Assembly (NCBI GenBank): GCA_964602845.1 | Contig: CAZRSW010000003.1 | Location: forward strand, 1-64,000 | DNA: 64,000 nucleotides | Direction of reading: 5' to 3' | From: CAZRSW01 sp964602845 | GTDB taxonomy: Bacteria; Chloroflexota; Dehalococcoidia; Lucifugimonadales; UBA826 | Shown: positions 26,933 through 35,910 of the stretch, piece after piece | Layout of the letters: each line of letters starts with the position of its first letter | Position numbering within the stretch: the first letter of the stretch is position 1 | Translations under genes and position numbers: made by a program | Notes under the pieces: model-generated | The model's database searches: none | Told to the model about the DNA's origin: nothing | Seen by the model: the letters and a program-made list of their open reading frames with translations, nothing else

Positions 26933-27421
26933 ATGAATATAGATAATAAATATTGCTCACTTTGTTCTCATCAACTTGAGTCACGACGAGTTGAAGGCAA
27001 GGTGCGACACTACTGTACTTCTTGCGACTACATCTTCTATCTAGATCCAAAAGTAGCCACCGTGACTATCGTTGAACGTACACAAAATATCCTGTTAGTA
27101 AAAAGATCGATTCAACCCCATCTAGGCAAATGGAGCTTACCATCGGGCTATGTTGACAGAGGAGAAAAAGTTGAAGAAGCTGCGATCAGAGAGGTAAAAG
27201 AGGAAACAAATCTAGACATTAAATTAATGAATTTGATCGGAGTATATTCTGGGAAAGGTCCGGTGATCTTGATAGTGTTCCGAGCCTCTCCTATCAATGG
27301 CTGTCCTTCTCCAGGCGAAGAGGTTAGTGAGGTTTCGTGGTTCCAGATAAATAATCTACCTGAGCTTCCATTCCCTTTCGATGACGACATAATTTCCGAC
27401 TATAGAGAGGTTATACAGTAG
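26933..27421 (+). CDS. Zinc-ribbon NUDIX hydrolase
   Basis: 162 residues from ATG 26933. An N-terminal zinc ribbon (CSLC near residue 8, CTSC near residue 29, then DYIFYLDPKVATV) precedes a canonical NUDIX box, GYVDRGEKVEEAAIREVKEETNL. This layout is seen in NADH/ADP-ribose-type NUDIX enzymes related to the C-terminal half of NudC. The substrate is probably a nucleoside diphosphate derivative. The frame opens upstream at 26861, but the extra 24 residues look non-coding, and an AAGGA 8 nt before ATG 26933 decides the start. Confidence 0.85.
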   Translation: MNIDNKYCSLCSHQLESRRVEGKVRHYCTSCDYIFYLDPKVATVTIVERTQNILLVKRSIQPHLGKWSLPSGYVDRGEKVEEAAIREVKEETNLDIKLMNLIGVYSGKGPVILIVFRASPINGCPSPGEEVSEVSWFQINNLPELPFPFDDDIISDYREVIQ

Positions 27422-27461
27422 GCTTAACATCGATTAGGATACATCCGAGCTCGAATTCTCC

Positions 27462-27815
27462 CTAGCCAAATTTAGGCGCCCAAACTCTCTTGAATATTGC
27501 ATATCTCGGCCCATCTCTATCCCCCAAAGGGGTTATATTTACCAGTTCCCAGCCTTTATCTCCCATCTTCTTCAATAAGATGGTCGTATAATTTATACCA
27601 CCTTCGGACTCATCAGTTTTGAGCTTTACCACGTCGTATTCCCAAGCCGGAAGATCACTGGCCAAATCAAAATCGTCTACATACTGTAACTGTTGCAGTT
27701 CCTCTTCAGTTACTTCGGCCCAAGAATCCTCAGGCAAAGGAGTCTGACATTCATCACAAGCTGTGGCGGGTCCCAAGGAGTACCCACCACACTCAGGACA
27801 AAAGAATATTTTCAT
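27462..27815 (-). CDS. Zinc-ribbon protein with a DUF4177-like C-terminus
   Basis: 117 residues. Cys6-x-x-Cys9 and Cys20-x-x-Cys23 form a small zinc ribbon, then an acidic linker (EVTEEELQQLQYVDDFD). The end, AWEYDVVKLKT... and KKMGDKGWELVNITP, resembles DUF4177 domains (WEY-x-x-V, then LN-x-x-G-x-x-GWELV). The function is unknown; no catalytic residues are apparent. It lies 86 nt upstream of a minus-strand MFS gene and is convergent with the NUDIX gene. Confidence 0.72.
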   Translation of the reverse strand: MKIFFCPECGGYSLGPATACDECQTPLPEDSWAEVTEEELQQLQYVDDFDLASDLPAWEYDVVKLKTDESEGGINYTTILLKKMGDKGWELVNITPLGDRDGPRYAIFKRVWAPKFG

Positions 27816-27901
27816 AACTTCACCCTCGAGAGATCTATTTCTTTTTTACTCAGCCCATTGTATTCGTTGGCATTATAGATGAACAGATCAAAATACACAG
27901 T

Positions 27902-29122
27902 TCAATATCGACCACCAGTCAATCTGGTTCTGCCAACCGCCACGACCGCAACTAATGACATGGCAGATAAGAGGCCGAACCCTAGGGGCCACTTTATGTA
28001 ACCACCCGTCATGTCAAAAATGAGTCCGAGCACTATTGGGCCAGCAGCACCCCCGACCAGACCCAAAAAAGCCTGTACAGCCATTGTGGATCCTAGAACT
28101 GCAGTGGGAACCGATTCTGTGATAGCTGTTGAATATATGGATGAATCCGCAGATATAACACAAGCATAAAATATCAAGAATATGATTAAACCTAACCATG
28201 GAATGCTTACCAAGAACCCTAACAACGCTGAGCAAACAACACTGGATCCTAACAATGCCAAGCTCACAGAATATCTGCCAAAGTGATCTGATGCCAATCC
28301 ACCTAAAAATGGACACATCGATCCGACAGTTAATACCACACCAGCTGCAACAGTAGATCGAGCCACGTCACCGGCATGCAATACGGGATCGTTCGCTGAA
28401 ATTACGTATAGCAGAAAAGCGGGCAACCATACCCTAACAGCATACAACTCAAAAGCGTGTATAGAATATGCAATTATGTAACTACGCGCATCACTAAATA
28501 GCAACACCCTTATGTCTATCAGCCACCCAGAATTACTTACTGAATCTATACCCAAATTGCTTCTGAGAGCCAAGTAAAATAATGGTAAGCTAACCAATGC
28601 GAGGATAGATAACAATAAATACGTTGACCTCCATGATAAATGATCAAGCAAAAGTCCAGATGCAAGTAGAGACATTCCCAATGCAAGATAAAATGCCGTA
28701 ACGAAAAAGCCCATCGCTGCGGCTTTTCTTTCAGCTGGAAATGTATGAGCTATCACCCGAAGCCCCGTCATATAGACCCCAACCAGACCCACACCAGTAA
28801 TCATCCTCACACAGAAAGCCCCTAAGAATCCTGTTGCTAAAATCGGGAACATCACATTGGAAACCACGCAAACGACAGCAGAGCAGAGAAGTATTTTTGC
28901 CGGGGTAAACTTGTCCGTCAACGGTAGTACCAAAAGCGCAGAGATAGCATATCCAAGAAAAAATCCAGAATATACAACCGCTGACATCACATTACTCATC
29001 TCCCATTCGATTCTCACGAATGGTATGGCGGCCACATAGCATGAAAAAGGCAGTAATAGAGCAAACAAAGATCCAGAAAATAATAGTAACCAAACAGCCT
29101 GCCGGTTAGAGCGGTATGACAA
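27902..29122 (-). CDS. MFS transporter
   Basis: 406 residues with about 12 membrane spans. It has a motif-A-like loop LVLPLTDKFTPAKIL and a second-half equivalent LGGLASDHFGRYSVSL, both typical of major facilitator permeases. Hydrophilic ends are short. The substrate is unknown. It starts at TTG 29122 behind GAGGG, 15 nt downstream of the PPOX gene, so the two may be co-transcribed. Confidence 0.8.
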   Translation of the reverse strand: MSYRSNRQAVWLLLFSGSLFALLLPFSCYVAAIPFVRIEWEMSNVMSAVVYSGFFLGYAISALLVLPLTDKFTPAKILLCSAVVCVVSNVMFPILATGFLGAFCVRMITGVGLVGVYMTGLRVIAHTFPAERKAAAMGFFVTAFYLALGMSLLASGLLLDHLSWRSTYLLLSILALVSLPLFYLALRSNLGIDSVSNSGWLIDIRVLLFSDARSYIIAYSIHAFELYAVRVWLPAFLLYVISANDPVLHAGDVARSTVAAGVVLTVGSMCPFLGGLASDHFGRYSVSLALLGSSVVCSALLGFLVSIPWLGLIIFLIFYACVISADSSIYSTAITESVPTAVLGSTMAVQAFLGLVGGAAGPIVLGLIFDMTGGYIKWPLGFGLLSAMSLVAVVAVGRTRLTGGRY

Positions 29123-29137
29123 ATGCGCACCCTCGAG

Positions 29138-29590
29138 TCAAAATATATCCGTCCCTTGTAAATTACCCCAAGACGTGATTTCATCCGGGACAATTCTTAT
29201 TATTGGAGCATGATCGTCCAAGTATGTTATATATTGAGCATATTTATCTCTAAGCAGTCGTGCAGCAGCAACCTTCATTTTCTCATCAGTCAATAGTTCA
29301 GCCCTACCATGGATCAAAAGGAAACAGAGGTCGTCCCAATTCTCCTCGTATCTATCGAATACAATCGCGACATAAGGATTGCGACTAATATTCCTTACTC
29401 TCTTCAACTGCATATTATCAACCCGCTTAGGCTTAGCATCTATGGCAGTAAGAATATTACTGCATCGATCAACAACGAAACATATGGGGATAACATGTGG
29501 TCGCCCATTTACGTCAACTGTGGAAAGCCTAGCAACTCTCTGGGTATGGACGAATTTTCTCTGCCTGGCCGTCAACGAAATGTTCTTCAT
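29138..29590 (-). CDS. PPOX-class (pyridoxamine oxidase-like) flavin or F420 protein
   Basis: 150 residues of the split beta-barrel FMN-binding superfamily. The opening LTARQRKFVHTQRVARLSTVD and PHVIPICFVVDRC, KPKRVDNMQLKRVRNISRNPYVAI, and the end ITSWGNL match the TIGR03668-type PPOX proteins, some of which bind F420. The reaction is probably a small-molecule reduction; the substrate is not predictable. The ATG at 29590 is close to the beginning of the conserved region. The next gene on the same strand is an MFS transporter. Confidence 0.8.
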   Translation of the reverse strand: MKNISLTARQRKFVHTQRVARLSTVDVNGRPHVIPICFVVDRCSNILTAIDAKPKRVDNMQLKRVRNISRNPYVAIVFDRYEENWDDLCFLLIHGRAELLTDEKMKVAAARLLRDKYAQYITYLDDHAPIIRIVPDEITSWGNLQGTDIF

Positions 29591-29701
29591 ATAAAAACAA
29601 CTTTCTAATGCCTAAAAGATTCTTAAAGAGAAAGTGTATCCAAGTATAATTTACATACGCTCTTTAAACACACGATGGATTTCATAAACCAGAGCCTGAG
29701 A

Positions 29702-31570
29702 TCAAACCCTCCGTACCTCAGAGTCAGATTCCAAAGAAGAAAAATTCTTTTCATACAGCCTAGAATATAAACCTGAGTTGGTAATGAGGTCATCATGCTT
29801 ACCAGCCTCCACAACATTTCCCTTATCCATGACAACAATCTTGTCTGCACCTCTAATAGTAGACAATCTATGAGCTATCACAATAGCCGTTCTATCTTTC
29901 AGTAAGCCACTTAATGCAGCTTGGATCTGAGCCTCTGTATAACTATCTACATTCGCGGTAGCCTCGTCCAATATCAATATTCTCGGATCAGCAATTATGG
30001 CACGGGCAAAGCTCAACAACTGTCGCTCCCCTAAACTTATATTGCTGCCTCTTTCAGTCAATAATGTATCGTACCCGTCTGGTAGATTCATCACGAATTG
30101 ATGAGCGCCAACCGTCTTGGCAGCCGCGACCACAGATCCATCAGAAACATGCAGATTTTCATATTTTATATTCTCCTTTACGCTGCCAGAAAATAGATAT
30201 GGGTCTTGCAATACAACACTCATTTGACTAATCAATGATTTTCTCGTGACAGAGTTTATACTTATACCATCAACAAGAATATCCCCATCTTTATAGTCAT
30301 ATAATCTTGTCAAAAGGGATATGACGCTAGTCTTACCCGCACCCGTTGGCCCGACCAGGGCCACGGTTTCCCCGGGATTTACGACCATATTAAAGCTACT
30401 CAACACCTCTTCACCCGGCACGTAACTGAAACTGACATTGGAGAATTCGACTTTTCCATTCAAAGATGGCATCTCTCCGGCATTCATATCATCTTCCATT
30501 TCGGGTTTTTGATCCATCAGATCAAATATTCTCGCACCCGAAGCCATTGATCTCTGAAGTTGAGTGTATTGCATAGTCAAGTTTCTGATAGGATCGAAGA
30601 ACCTCTGAATATACATTACGAAAGCAACCAACACCCCCGGTTCTATAAAGTCATTATTCTCAGAACCATTCAGGCCAACCATGGACGCACCAAACAACAA
30701 GGCTAGACAAATAGACATAGAAGTTAAGATGTCTACGCTGGGCATTAATCCAGCTGTATACCGGCTCGCCAAAATATTGGAATGTCTATGATCCAAATTC
30801 TTATCATCAAACACCTTCAAGTTCTTATTCTGTCGATTCAGCCCTAAAACAACGCGTACACCAGAAATATTTTCATTAAAAGCCGCATTAACTATTGCTA
30901 TGCATCTTCTTACCTCTATAAAGGACCTCCTAGCAAATCGTTGCCAAACTACCATTATTAATGTCAAAACTGGGATCACTGTCATTGTTATTAATCCCAA
31001 TTCTAGATCCAATAACAGTAGAGCTACCACGATACCCACAAGACTCAGAAGTTCACCAAGAGTCATGACCACGAGAGCACTAAATTCTTGGAGTTGGCCC
31101 ACATCCCCCTGAACACGTGACATAAGGCGGCCAACTTCTGTCTTGTCAAAATAGGATAGTGACTGTTTTTGTACATGCCCAAACAAGCCCCTCCTCAAGT
31201 TAAACAAAACACCTTGTCCAACCTTTTCCATGGCAAATTGTTGGGAATAATTCGATACCCAATTTAAAATTGCCACAACAAAAAACACAACAATGATCAT
31301 GTTGAGCCCGCTCTGACCTTTTCCTATGACAGAGATCGAGCTAACCCCCAATGCAGTATCAATGCCAAGAGCTATTAACCACGGTACCCCCACTTGAGTT
31401 AAGGTGTAGATAATCATCGCGAAAAAGGCAATCCCAACCATTTTCTTGTAAGGTGTAATATACGGCAACAGTCGTAATATCACCTTCTGATCGTATACAG
31501 CACCAAATACTTCCTCATCTGCATGGCCTCTAGCTGCTGAATGCCCGCCGAAACTTCCTCCGCTAATCAT
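29702..31570 (-). CDS. ABC exporter half-transporter (canonical-glutamate subunit)
   Basis: 622 residues: a six-span membrane domain (about 40-335) fused to an ATPase domain. Walker A is GPTGAGKTS. Walker B ILILDEATANVD ends in the catalytic Glu. The signature is degenerate, ISLGERQ instead of LSGGQ. It lies 24 nt downstream of the partner gene; together they look like a heterodimeric drug/lipid exporter of the BmrCD/TM287-288 kind. The ATP sites are asymmetric: this subunit supplies the working Glu, the other supplies LSGGQ. Confidence 0.9.
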   Translation of the reverse strand: MISGGSFGGHSAARGHADEEVFGAVYDQKVILRLLPYITPYKKMVGIAFFAMIIYTLTQVGVPWLIALGIDTALGVSSISVIGKGQSGLNMIIVVFFVVAILNWVSNYSQQFAMEKVGQGVLFNLRRGLFGHVQKQSLSYFDKTEVGRLMSRVQGDVGQLQEFSALVVMTLGELLSLVGIVVALLLLDLELGLITMTVIPVLTLIMVVWQRFARRSFIEVRRCIAIVNAAFNENISGVRVVLGLNRQNKNLKVFDDKNLDHRHSNILASRYTAGLMPSVDILTSMSICLALLFGASMVGLNGSENNDFIEPGVLVAFVMYIQRFFDPIRNLTMQYTQLQRSMASGARIFDLMDQKPEMEDDMNAGEMPSLNGKVEFSNVSFSYVPGEEVLSSFNMVVNPGETVALVGPTGAGKTSVISLLTRLYDYKDGDILVDGISINSVTRKSLISQMSVVLQDPYLFSGSVKENIKYENLHVSDGSVVAAAKTVGAHQFVMNLPDGYDTLLTERGSNISLGERQLLSFARAIIADPRILILDEATANVDSYTEAQIQAALSGLLKDRTAIVIAHRLSTIRGADKIVVMDKGNVVEAGKHDDLITNSGLYSRLYEKNFSSLESDSEVRRV

Positions 31571-31594
31571 GATTAGAATTCCCTGACCATAAAA

Positions 31595-33394
31595 TCAATC
31601 GCCATTCTCGAACTCCTTAAAAATTTCGGTTTGCGGGCGGAGCTGAAGTTCATAAAGTTTCCGATAGGACCCGTCTCTGTTCAACAATTCCTGATGAGTA
31701 CCCTGTTCTAATATCCGTCCTTTTTCCAATACGATGATAAGATCCGCTTTACGCACGGTGCTGATCCGATTTGCGATTATAAAGACAGTTCTACCCTCCA
31801 CTAGAGACTCCATGGCTACTCGTATATCGTCCTCTGTCTGAGCGTCGACACTGGAAGTAGAGTCGTCCAAGACAAGGATAGGAGGATCCAGCAAAACTGC
31901 CCGGGCAATAGCCATCCTCTGGCGTTGACCTCCGGACAAGGTCGATCCTCTCTCCCCAACAATCGTTTCGTATCCCTCATCGAGAGACTCAATATAATCC
32001 GACATTTGCGCAACTTTTGCTGAATTACTTATTTCCTCGCTGGTAGCATGCTCATTACCATAAGCGATATTTTCAGCTATAGAAGCCGTAAAGAGGAAAA
32101 CATCTTGTTGAACAACTCCGACGTGAGATCTCAAGGACTTGAGCGTAAAATCTCTAATGTCTTTCCCATCGATGGTTATAACCCCATTTGTAGGATCATA
32201 AAATCTTGGTAAAAGACCTATTACGCTAGACTTACCGCTACCAGGGGGACCTATTAAAGCGATCGTTTTCCCAGGCTTAGCTTCGATCGAAATATCCTCC
32301 AAGACATTTTTCGACCCATCATATGTAAAGGAGACATGCTCGAACCTAACATATCCACCGCAAGTGTCCATAACAATTGGTTGCTCAATCTCTTTAACCA
32401 CGGATTCATGATCGAGAATTTCAAACAACCGTTCGCCAGCAGATGCGGCTCTGGCATAGGAATTAACCAACCATCCAGCCATACGAACAGGCATTGCAAG
32501 AATCTGCAAATAAAATATAAATTCGGCGAGCTGCCCAGGAGACATACCAGCTAGTCGTTCAGGGTCATTATGCCATTCTATGACTTGTGAACCCCCAAAC
32601 CACAATATCAACCCTATTGCTACCAAAAACGTGAATAACATAAATGATGTGCTCGACGCTCTTAATCGTTCTGCTCTCACATAAATGTCAGAAACTTCAG
32701 CACTTTTCACATTAAATTTCTCTTCCTCAAAACTCTCCGAGGCGAAAGATTTCACTAATCGCATGCCGGAAAAATTCTCTTGGAGAATCGTACTCAATTC
32801 TGCCATTTTTTCCTGGACTTGAAGCCATAGCGCCCTCATTCTTAATCTCACATGACTTGTGTACAGTGCTACTACAGGCATGAAACTAGCACTAAGTAAG
32901 CCAAGCTTCCAATCAGAAATAATCAAGATAGCACCAACAACGAAGAACAACATTACAAAGTACGGCGCTCTGACGAGCCCCATGTTGATAAACATCCTTA
33001 CGTTTTCAACATCTGTAATTGCCCGAGACATAAGGTTCCCTGTGTGGTACCTATCATGAAACGAGAAACTCTGATGCTGAATGTGGTTATAAAACGAATT
33101 GCGTATGTCATAAGATACATACTGGGACAAAGACTCAGCCAGGAAAGTCTGTCCGTAAGACAACGCTCCTCTTACTACCCCAAGTAACATTATTATCGCA
33201 ACAGGCGCTAGAATAGCGCCAATTTCAACTTCCCTTCCCTCCATTAAGGGTTGGACGATTTTGTCTATCGCCTGTCCAAATAATTTGGGTAAAGCAACAT
33301 AAGCAACGATTGCTCCAGCAGTACACAGATAAGCTGCAATCAACCTATATTTATAACGAACCGCTATAGCAATGATTCTAAAAATATAAGACAT
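31595..33394 (-). CDS. ABC exporter half-transporter (degenerate Walker B subunit)
   Basis: 599 residues: a six-span membrane domain then an ATPase. Walker A is GPPGSGKSS, the signature LSGGQRQRMAIARA is intact, and Walker B reads ILVLDDSTSSVD, with Asp in place of the catalytic Glu. This Asp substitution is known for the degenerate-site subunit of TM287/288-like heterodimers. It has a good SD (AAAGGA) before the ATG and is first in the two-gene operon. Substrate unknown. Confidence 0.9.
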   Translation of the reverse strand: MSYIFRIIAIAVRYKYRLIAAYLCTAGAIVAYVALPKLFGQAIDKIVQPLMEGREVEIGAILAPVAIIMLLGVVRGALSYGQTFLAESLSQYVSYDIRNSFYNHIQHQSFSFHDRYHTGNLMSRAITDVENVRMFINMGLVRAPYFVMLFFVVGAILIISDWKLGLLSASFMPVVALYTSHVRLRMRALWLQVQEKMAELSTILQENFSGMRLVKSFASESFEEEKFNVKSAEVSDIYVRAERLRASSTSFMLFTFLVAIGLILWFGGSQVIEWHNDPERLAGMSPGQLAEFIFYLQILAMPVRMAGWLVNSYARAASAGERLFEILDHESVVKEIEQPIVMDTCGGYVRFEHVSFTYDGSKNVLEDISIEAKPGKTIALIGPPGSGKSSVIGLLPRFYDPTNGVITIDGKDIRDFTLKSLRSHVGVVQQDVFLFTASIAENIAYGNEHATSEEISNSAKVAQMSDYIESLDEGYETIVGERGSTLSGGQRQRMAIARAVLLDPPILVLDDSTSSVDAQTEDDIRVAMESLVEGRTVFIIANRISTVRKADLIIVLEKGRILEQGTHQELLNRDGSYRKLYELQLRPQTEIFKEFENGD

Positions 33395-33631
33395 TGAGTC
33401 CTTTCTAAGTAGCGTGAAATGTTATAGCTTAGAGCAAAATAATGTTACGCAGTCCGACTCCAGATCTTACACTCAAAACACTGTTACATTGCAATATGTT
33501 TGTTGGCCTATTTTCCACACACCTGCCTAATTACTTTACAATCTGCGCAAGCACCCCAAAATAATCTCTTCACAACAGTCTAAGAATAATCTAGGTTCTA
33601 CGCCCACATCTCATATACTAAAAGCACATCA

Positions 33632-34273
33632 ATGATGAGTCAGCCCTCCCAAACATATATCGCCACCAGGCGAATGGATAAGTCAGATCTCGAACAAGTT
33701 ATCAAGATTGAAAAAGAATGCTTCACACACAATACTCACATTGAAACCCATTTAAAGAAGACAAGGTCAAATTATTTGGTGGCGTACCTAACCACTGAAC
33801 ACTTCGACACTCTTATGGTACAGGGAGAAAGTTCTCATCCTGTCAACTTTATGCCAATAGATTTAACAAAGTCGACGATACACATTGATGAGTATGATCG
33901 GAAGAGCATAATAGCAGGCTATTTAGGATGGTCTAATTTGGCAGGACAAGCACACATCATTTCTATAGCCGTGGCTTCCTGTTTAAGGGGACATAAAATC
34001 GGCATCCTATTGCTTTCAACAGCAATACAGATGGCAACCTCAGCATCTATGATGGATGTGACACTAGAAGTCCGTTCATCCAACACAGTCGCGATTAATC
34101 TTTACGACAAACTGGGTTTCACTTTGCGGGGTACCAGAAAAGATTATTACAATGACAACTTAGAGGACGCCTTAATTATGACAACACCCTCCATTGGAGA
34201 CGTTGACTACCAGAAATTTATAACGAAATTAAAGGACCGACTGGGCATTCAGAGTTGCCTTGGAACTAAATAG
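33632..34273 (+). CDS. GNAT-family N-acetyltransferase, RimI-like
   Basis: 213 residues with the GNAT fold. The acetyl-CoA loop lies in ISIAVASCLRGHKIGILLLSTAIQMA (family: R-x-x-G-x-G/A). LEVRSSNTVAINLYDKLGF, then RGTRKDYYNDNLEDALIM, is the C-terminal signature of ribosomal-protein-alanine acetyltransferases. Compared with the ~150-residue RimI it has an insertion of about 45 residues (roughly 50-95). It may acetylate the N-terminus of a ribosomal protein; it sits just upstream of rpsB but behind a separate promoter. Confidence 0.75.
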   Translation: MMSQPSQTYIATRRMDKSDLEQVIKIEKECFTHNTHIETHLKKTRSNYLVAYLTTEHFDTLMVQGESSHPVNFMPIDLTKSTIHIDEYDRKSIIAGYLGWSNLAGQAHIISIAVASCLRGHKIGILLLSTAIQMATSASMMDVTLEVRSSNTVAINLYDKLGFTLRGTRKDYYNDNLEDALIMTTPSIGDVDYQKFITKLKDRLGIQSCLGTK

Positions 34274-34308
34274 ACGCTAAACAATCCGAAAAGAACCTGT
34301 TAAGTTCT

Positions 34309-34337
34309 TTGCCTAGAGCAAACACACATGCTATAAT
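34309..34337 (+). promoter_or_regulatory. Promoter of the rpsB operon
   Basis: TTGCCT (34309-34314), a spacer of exactly 17 nt, then a perfect TATAAT (34332-34337). The transcript would start at about 34344 and leave a ~65-nt leader before rpsB, long enough for the S2 autoregulation known in other bacteria. An inverted repeat AAGAAC/GTTCTT (34291-34310) ends at the -35 and could terminate the preceding transcript. Confidence 0.7.
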
Positions 34338-34410
34338 TTGCTCCGGTTTCACGAAGAAGGTTTTACCTAGCAACCCCTAAAAAAAATTGATAGTTTAGAA
34401 GGCGTAATTT

Positions 34411-35385
34411 ATGGTCCAAGAGGCAACAGATCCACAACCATCTACTATAGTTGAAAGCAATCAAATCACGATGAAAACTCTGCTAGAAGCAGGAGTACAC
34501 TTTGGGCACCAAAAACGACGTTGGAACCCCAAAATGGCGCCCTTTATATTTTCTCACAGGAATGGGATCCATATAATCGACCTGCAAAAAACCCTTTATA
34601 AGATAGAGGAGGCAGCCGAGTTTCTTGAGTCAGTGGCAGCTGAGGGGAAACGTGTACTGATGGTCGGAACCAAGAAACAAGCCCTTGATACCATCATAAA
34701 TGAATCCATAAGAAGTAATTCCTACTACGTAACAAACCGATGGCTGGGTGGAACTTTAACAAATTTCAAAACAATTCAATCAAGAATTGACCACTTAGTC
34801 GATCTGGAAAGAAAGAGGGAACTTGGAGAGTTCGAAAACCTCCCTAAGAAAGAATCCCTCAAATTAGATGAGGAAATTGATCGCTTAAACAAAAACCTCA
34901 GTGGAATCAAAGACATGACGGAAATGCCAGGTGCCATGTTCATTGTCGACATAGGAAAGGAACATATAGCAGTATCCGAAGCGGTAAGGGTAGGTATACC
35001 TATAGTCGCTCTTGTTGACTCTGATTGTAGCCCAGAAAACATCGATTATCCGATACCAGGAAACGATGATGCCATCCGATCTATAAGGTTGATAACAGGT
35101 CAGCTGGCAACGTCAATAATAGATGGGAACAATCGTCGAATGGCATCTCAAGTCGATGATTCAGAATACCCCGAATCATCTGGCGACTCAGCACCTCGTA
35201 TGATCACCTATTCAAGCGTTCCCGATTCTGAGCTGGAAAACAACTCGGAACAATCGGAGGTTGAGAACCATACACCTGAAGAAGTAGAGGGCCCCTCTAA
35301 AACCCCACAGAGCGAGAACCACTTGGATATTAACGAATCCGATGAAACCGAAAGCGTAGAAGATCATTCCAAAGAAGCCAATTAG
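34411..35385 (+). CDS. rpsB: 30S ribosomal protein S2 with an acidic C-terminal tail
   Basis: 324 residues. The first ~245 are a standard S2: LLEAGVHFGHQKRRWNPKMAPFIF, VGTKKQALDTI, NRWLGGTLTNFKTI, PIVALVDSDCSPENIDYPIPGNDDAIRS. From about residue 248 onward the protein continues for some 75 residues rich in Glu, Asp, Ser and Asn, probably disordered and not part of the core ribosomal fold. First gene of rpsB-tsf-pyrH-frr-uppS-cdsA-dxr-rseP-ispG-proS. Confidence 0.96.
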   Translation: MVQEATDPQPSTIVESNQITMKTLLEAGVHFGHQKRRWNPKMAPFIFSHRNGIHIIDLQKTLYKIEEAAEFLESVAAEGKRVLMVGTKKQALDTIINESIRSNSYYVTNRWLGGTLTNFKTIQSRIDHLVDLERKRELGEFENLPKKESLKLDEEIDRLNKNLSGIKDMTEMPGAMFIVDIGKEHIAVSEAVRVGIPIVALVDSDCSPENIDYPIPGNDDAIRSIRLITGQLATSIIDGNNRRMASQVDDSEYPESSGDSAPRMITYSSVPDSELENNSEQSEVENHTPEEVEGPSKTPQSENHLDINESDETESVEDHSKEAN

Positions 35386-35406
35386 AGCAGGAGGGTCAGT
35401 CGCAAA

Positions 35407-35910
35407 GTGACCGTAGAAACTAAAAAAATAAAGGATCTGCGAGCCAAGACCGGTGCAGGAATAATGGATTGCAAGAGAGCCCTAGAAGATACGGGTGGGG
35501 ACATTCCAGAAGCGGAGGAGTTACTGCGTCAAAAAGGGGTATCTTCGGCCGCAAATAAGGTCGGAAGAAGAACTGATCAAGGCGTAGTAGAGTCCTATAT
35601 TCACAACGGCGGGAAAATCGGAGCCCTTGTTGAGGTAAATTGCGAAACAGACTTCGTAGCACGCACTTCTGACTTCACGTCGCTGGCACATGACCTAGCA
35701 ATGCAAGTGGCGGCTATGTCTCCTCAATTCATTAATAAAGAAGAACTCATAGACAACAATAACGAGTATGACGAACAAAGTTGTCTTTTAGAACAACCTT
35801 TCATAAAAGACCCTTCCAAACGCATCCAAGATGTCATCAACGAAACCGTAGGAAAACTAGGTGAGAATATAGAGGTCAAGAGGTTCACGCGCTTCTCTCT
35901 AGGAGAGTAA
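35407..35910 (+). CDS. tsf: Elongation factor Ts, short form
   Basis: 167 residues, much shorter than the E. coli protein (~283) and nearer the single-core Thermus type. It keeps the N-terminal UBA domain (KDLRAKTGAGIMDCKRALEDTGGD) and the core TDFVARTSDF that contacts EF-Tu, then ends after GENIEVKRFTRFSLGE. It recycles EF-Tu-GDP to EF-Tu-GTP. It begins at GTG 35407, with GGAGG at about 35389-35394. Confidence 0.93.
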   Translation: MTVETKKIKDLRAKTGAGIMDCKRALEDTGGDIPEAEELLRQKGVSSAANKVGRRTDQGVVESYIHNGGKIGALVEVNCETDFVARTSDFTSLAHDLAMQVAAMSPQFINKEELIDNNNEYDEQSCLLEQPFIKDPSKRIQDVINETVGKLGENIEVKRFTRFSLGE

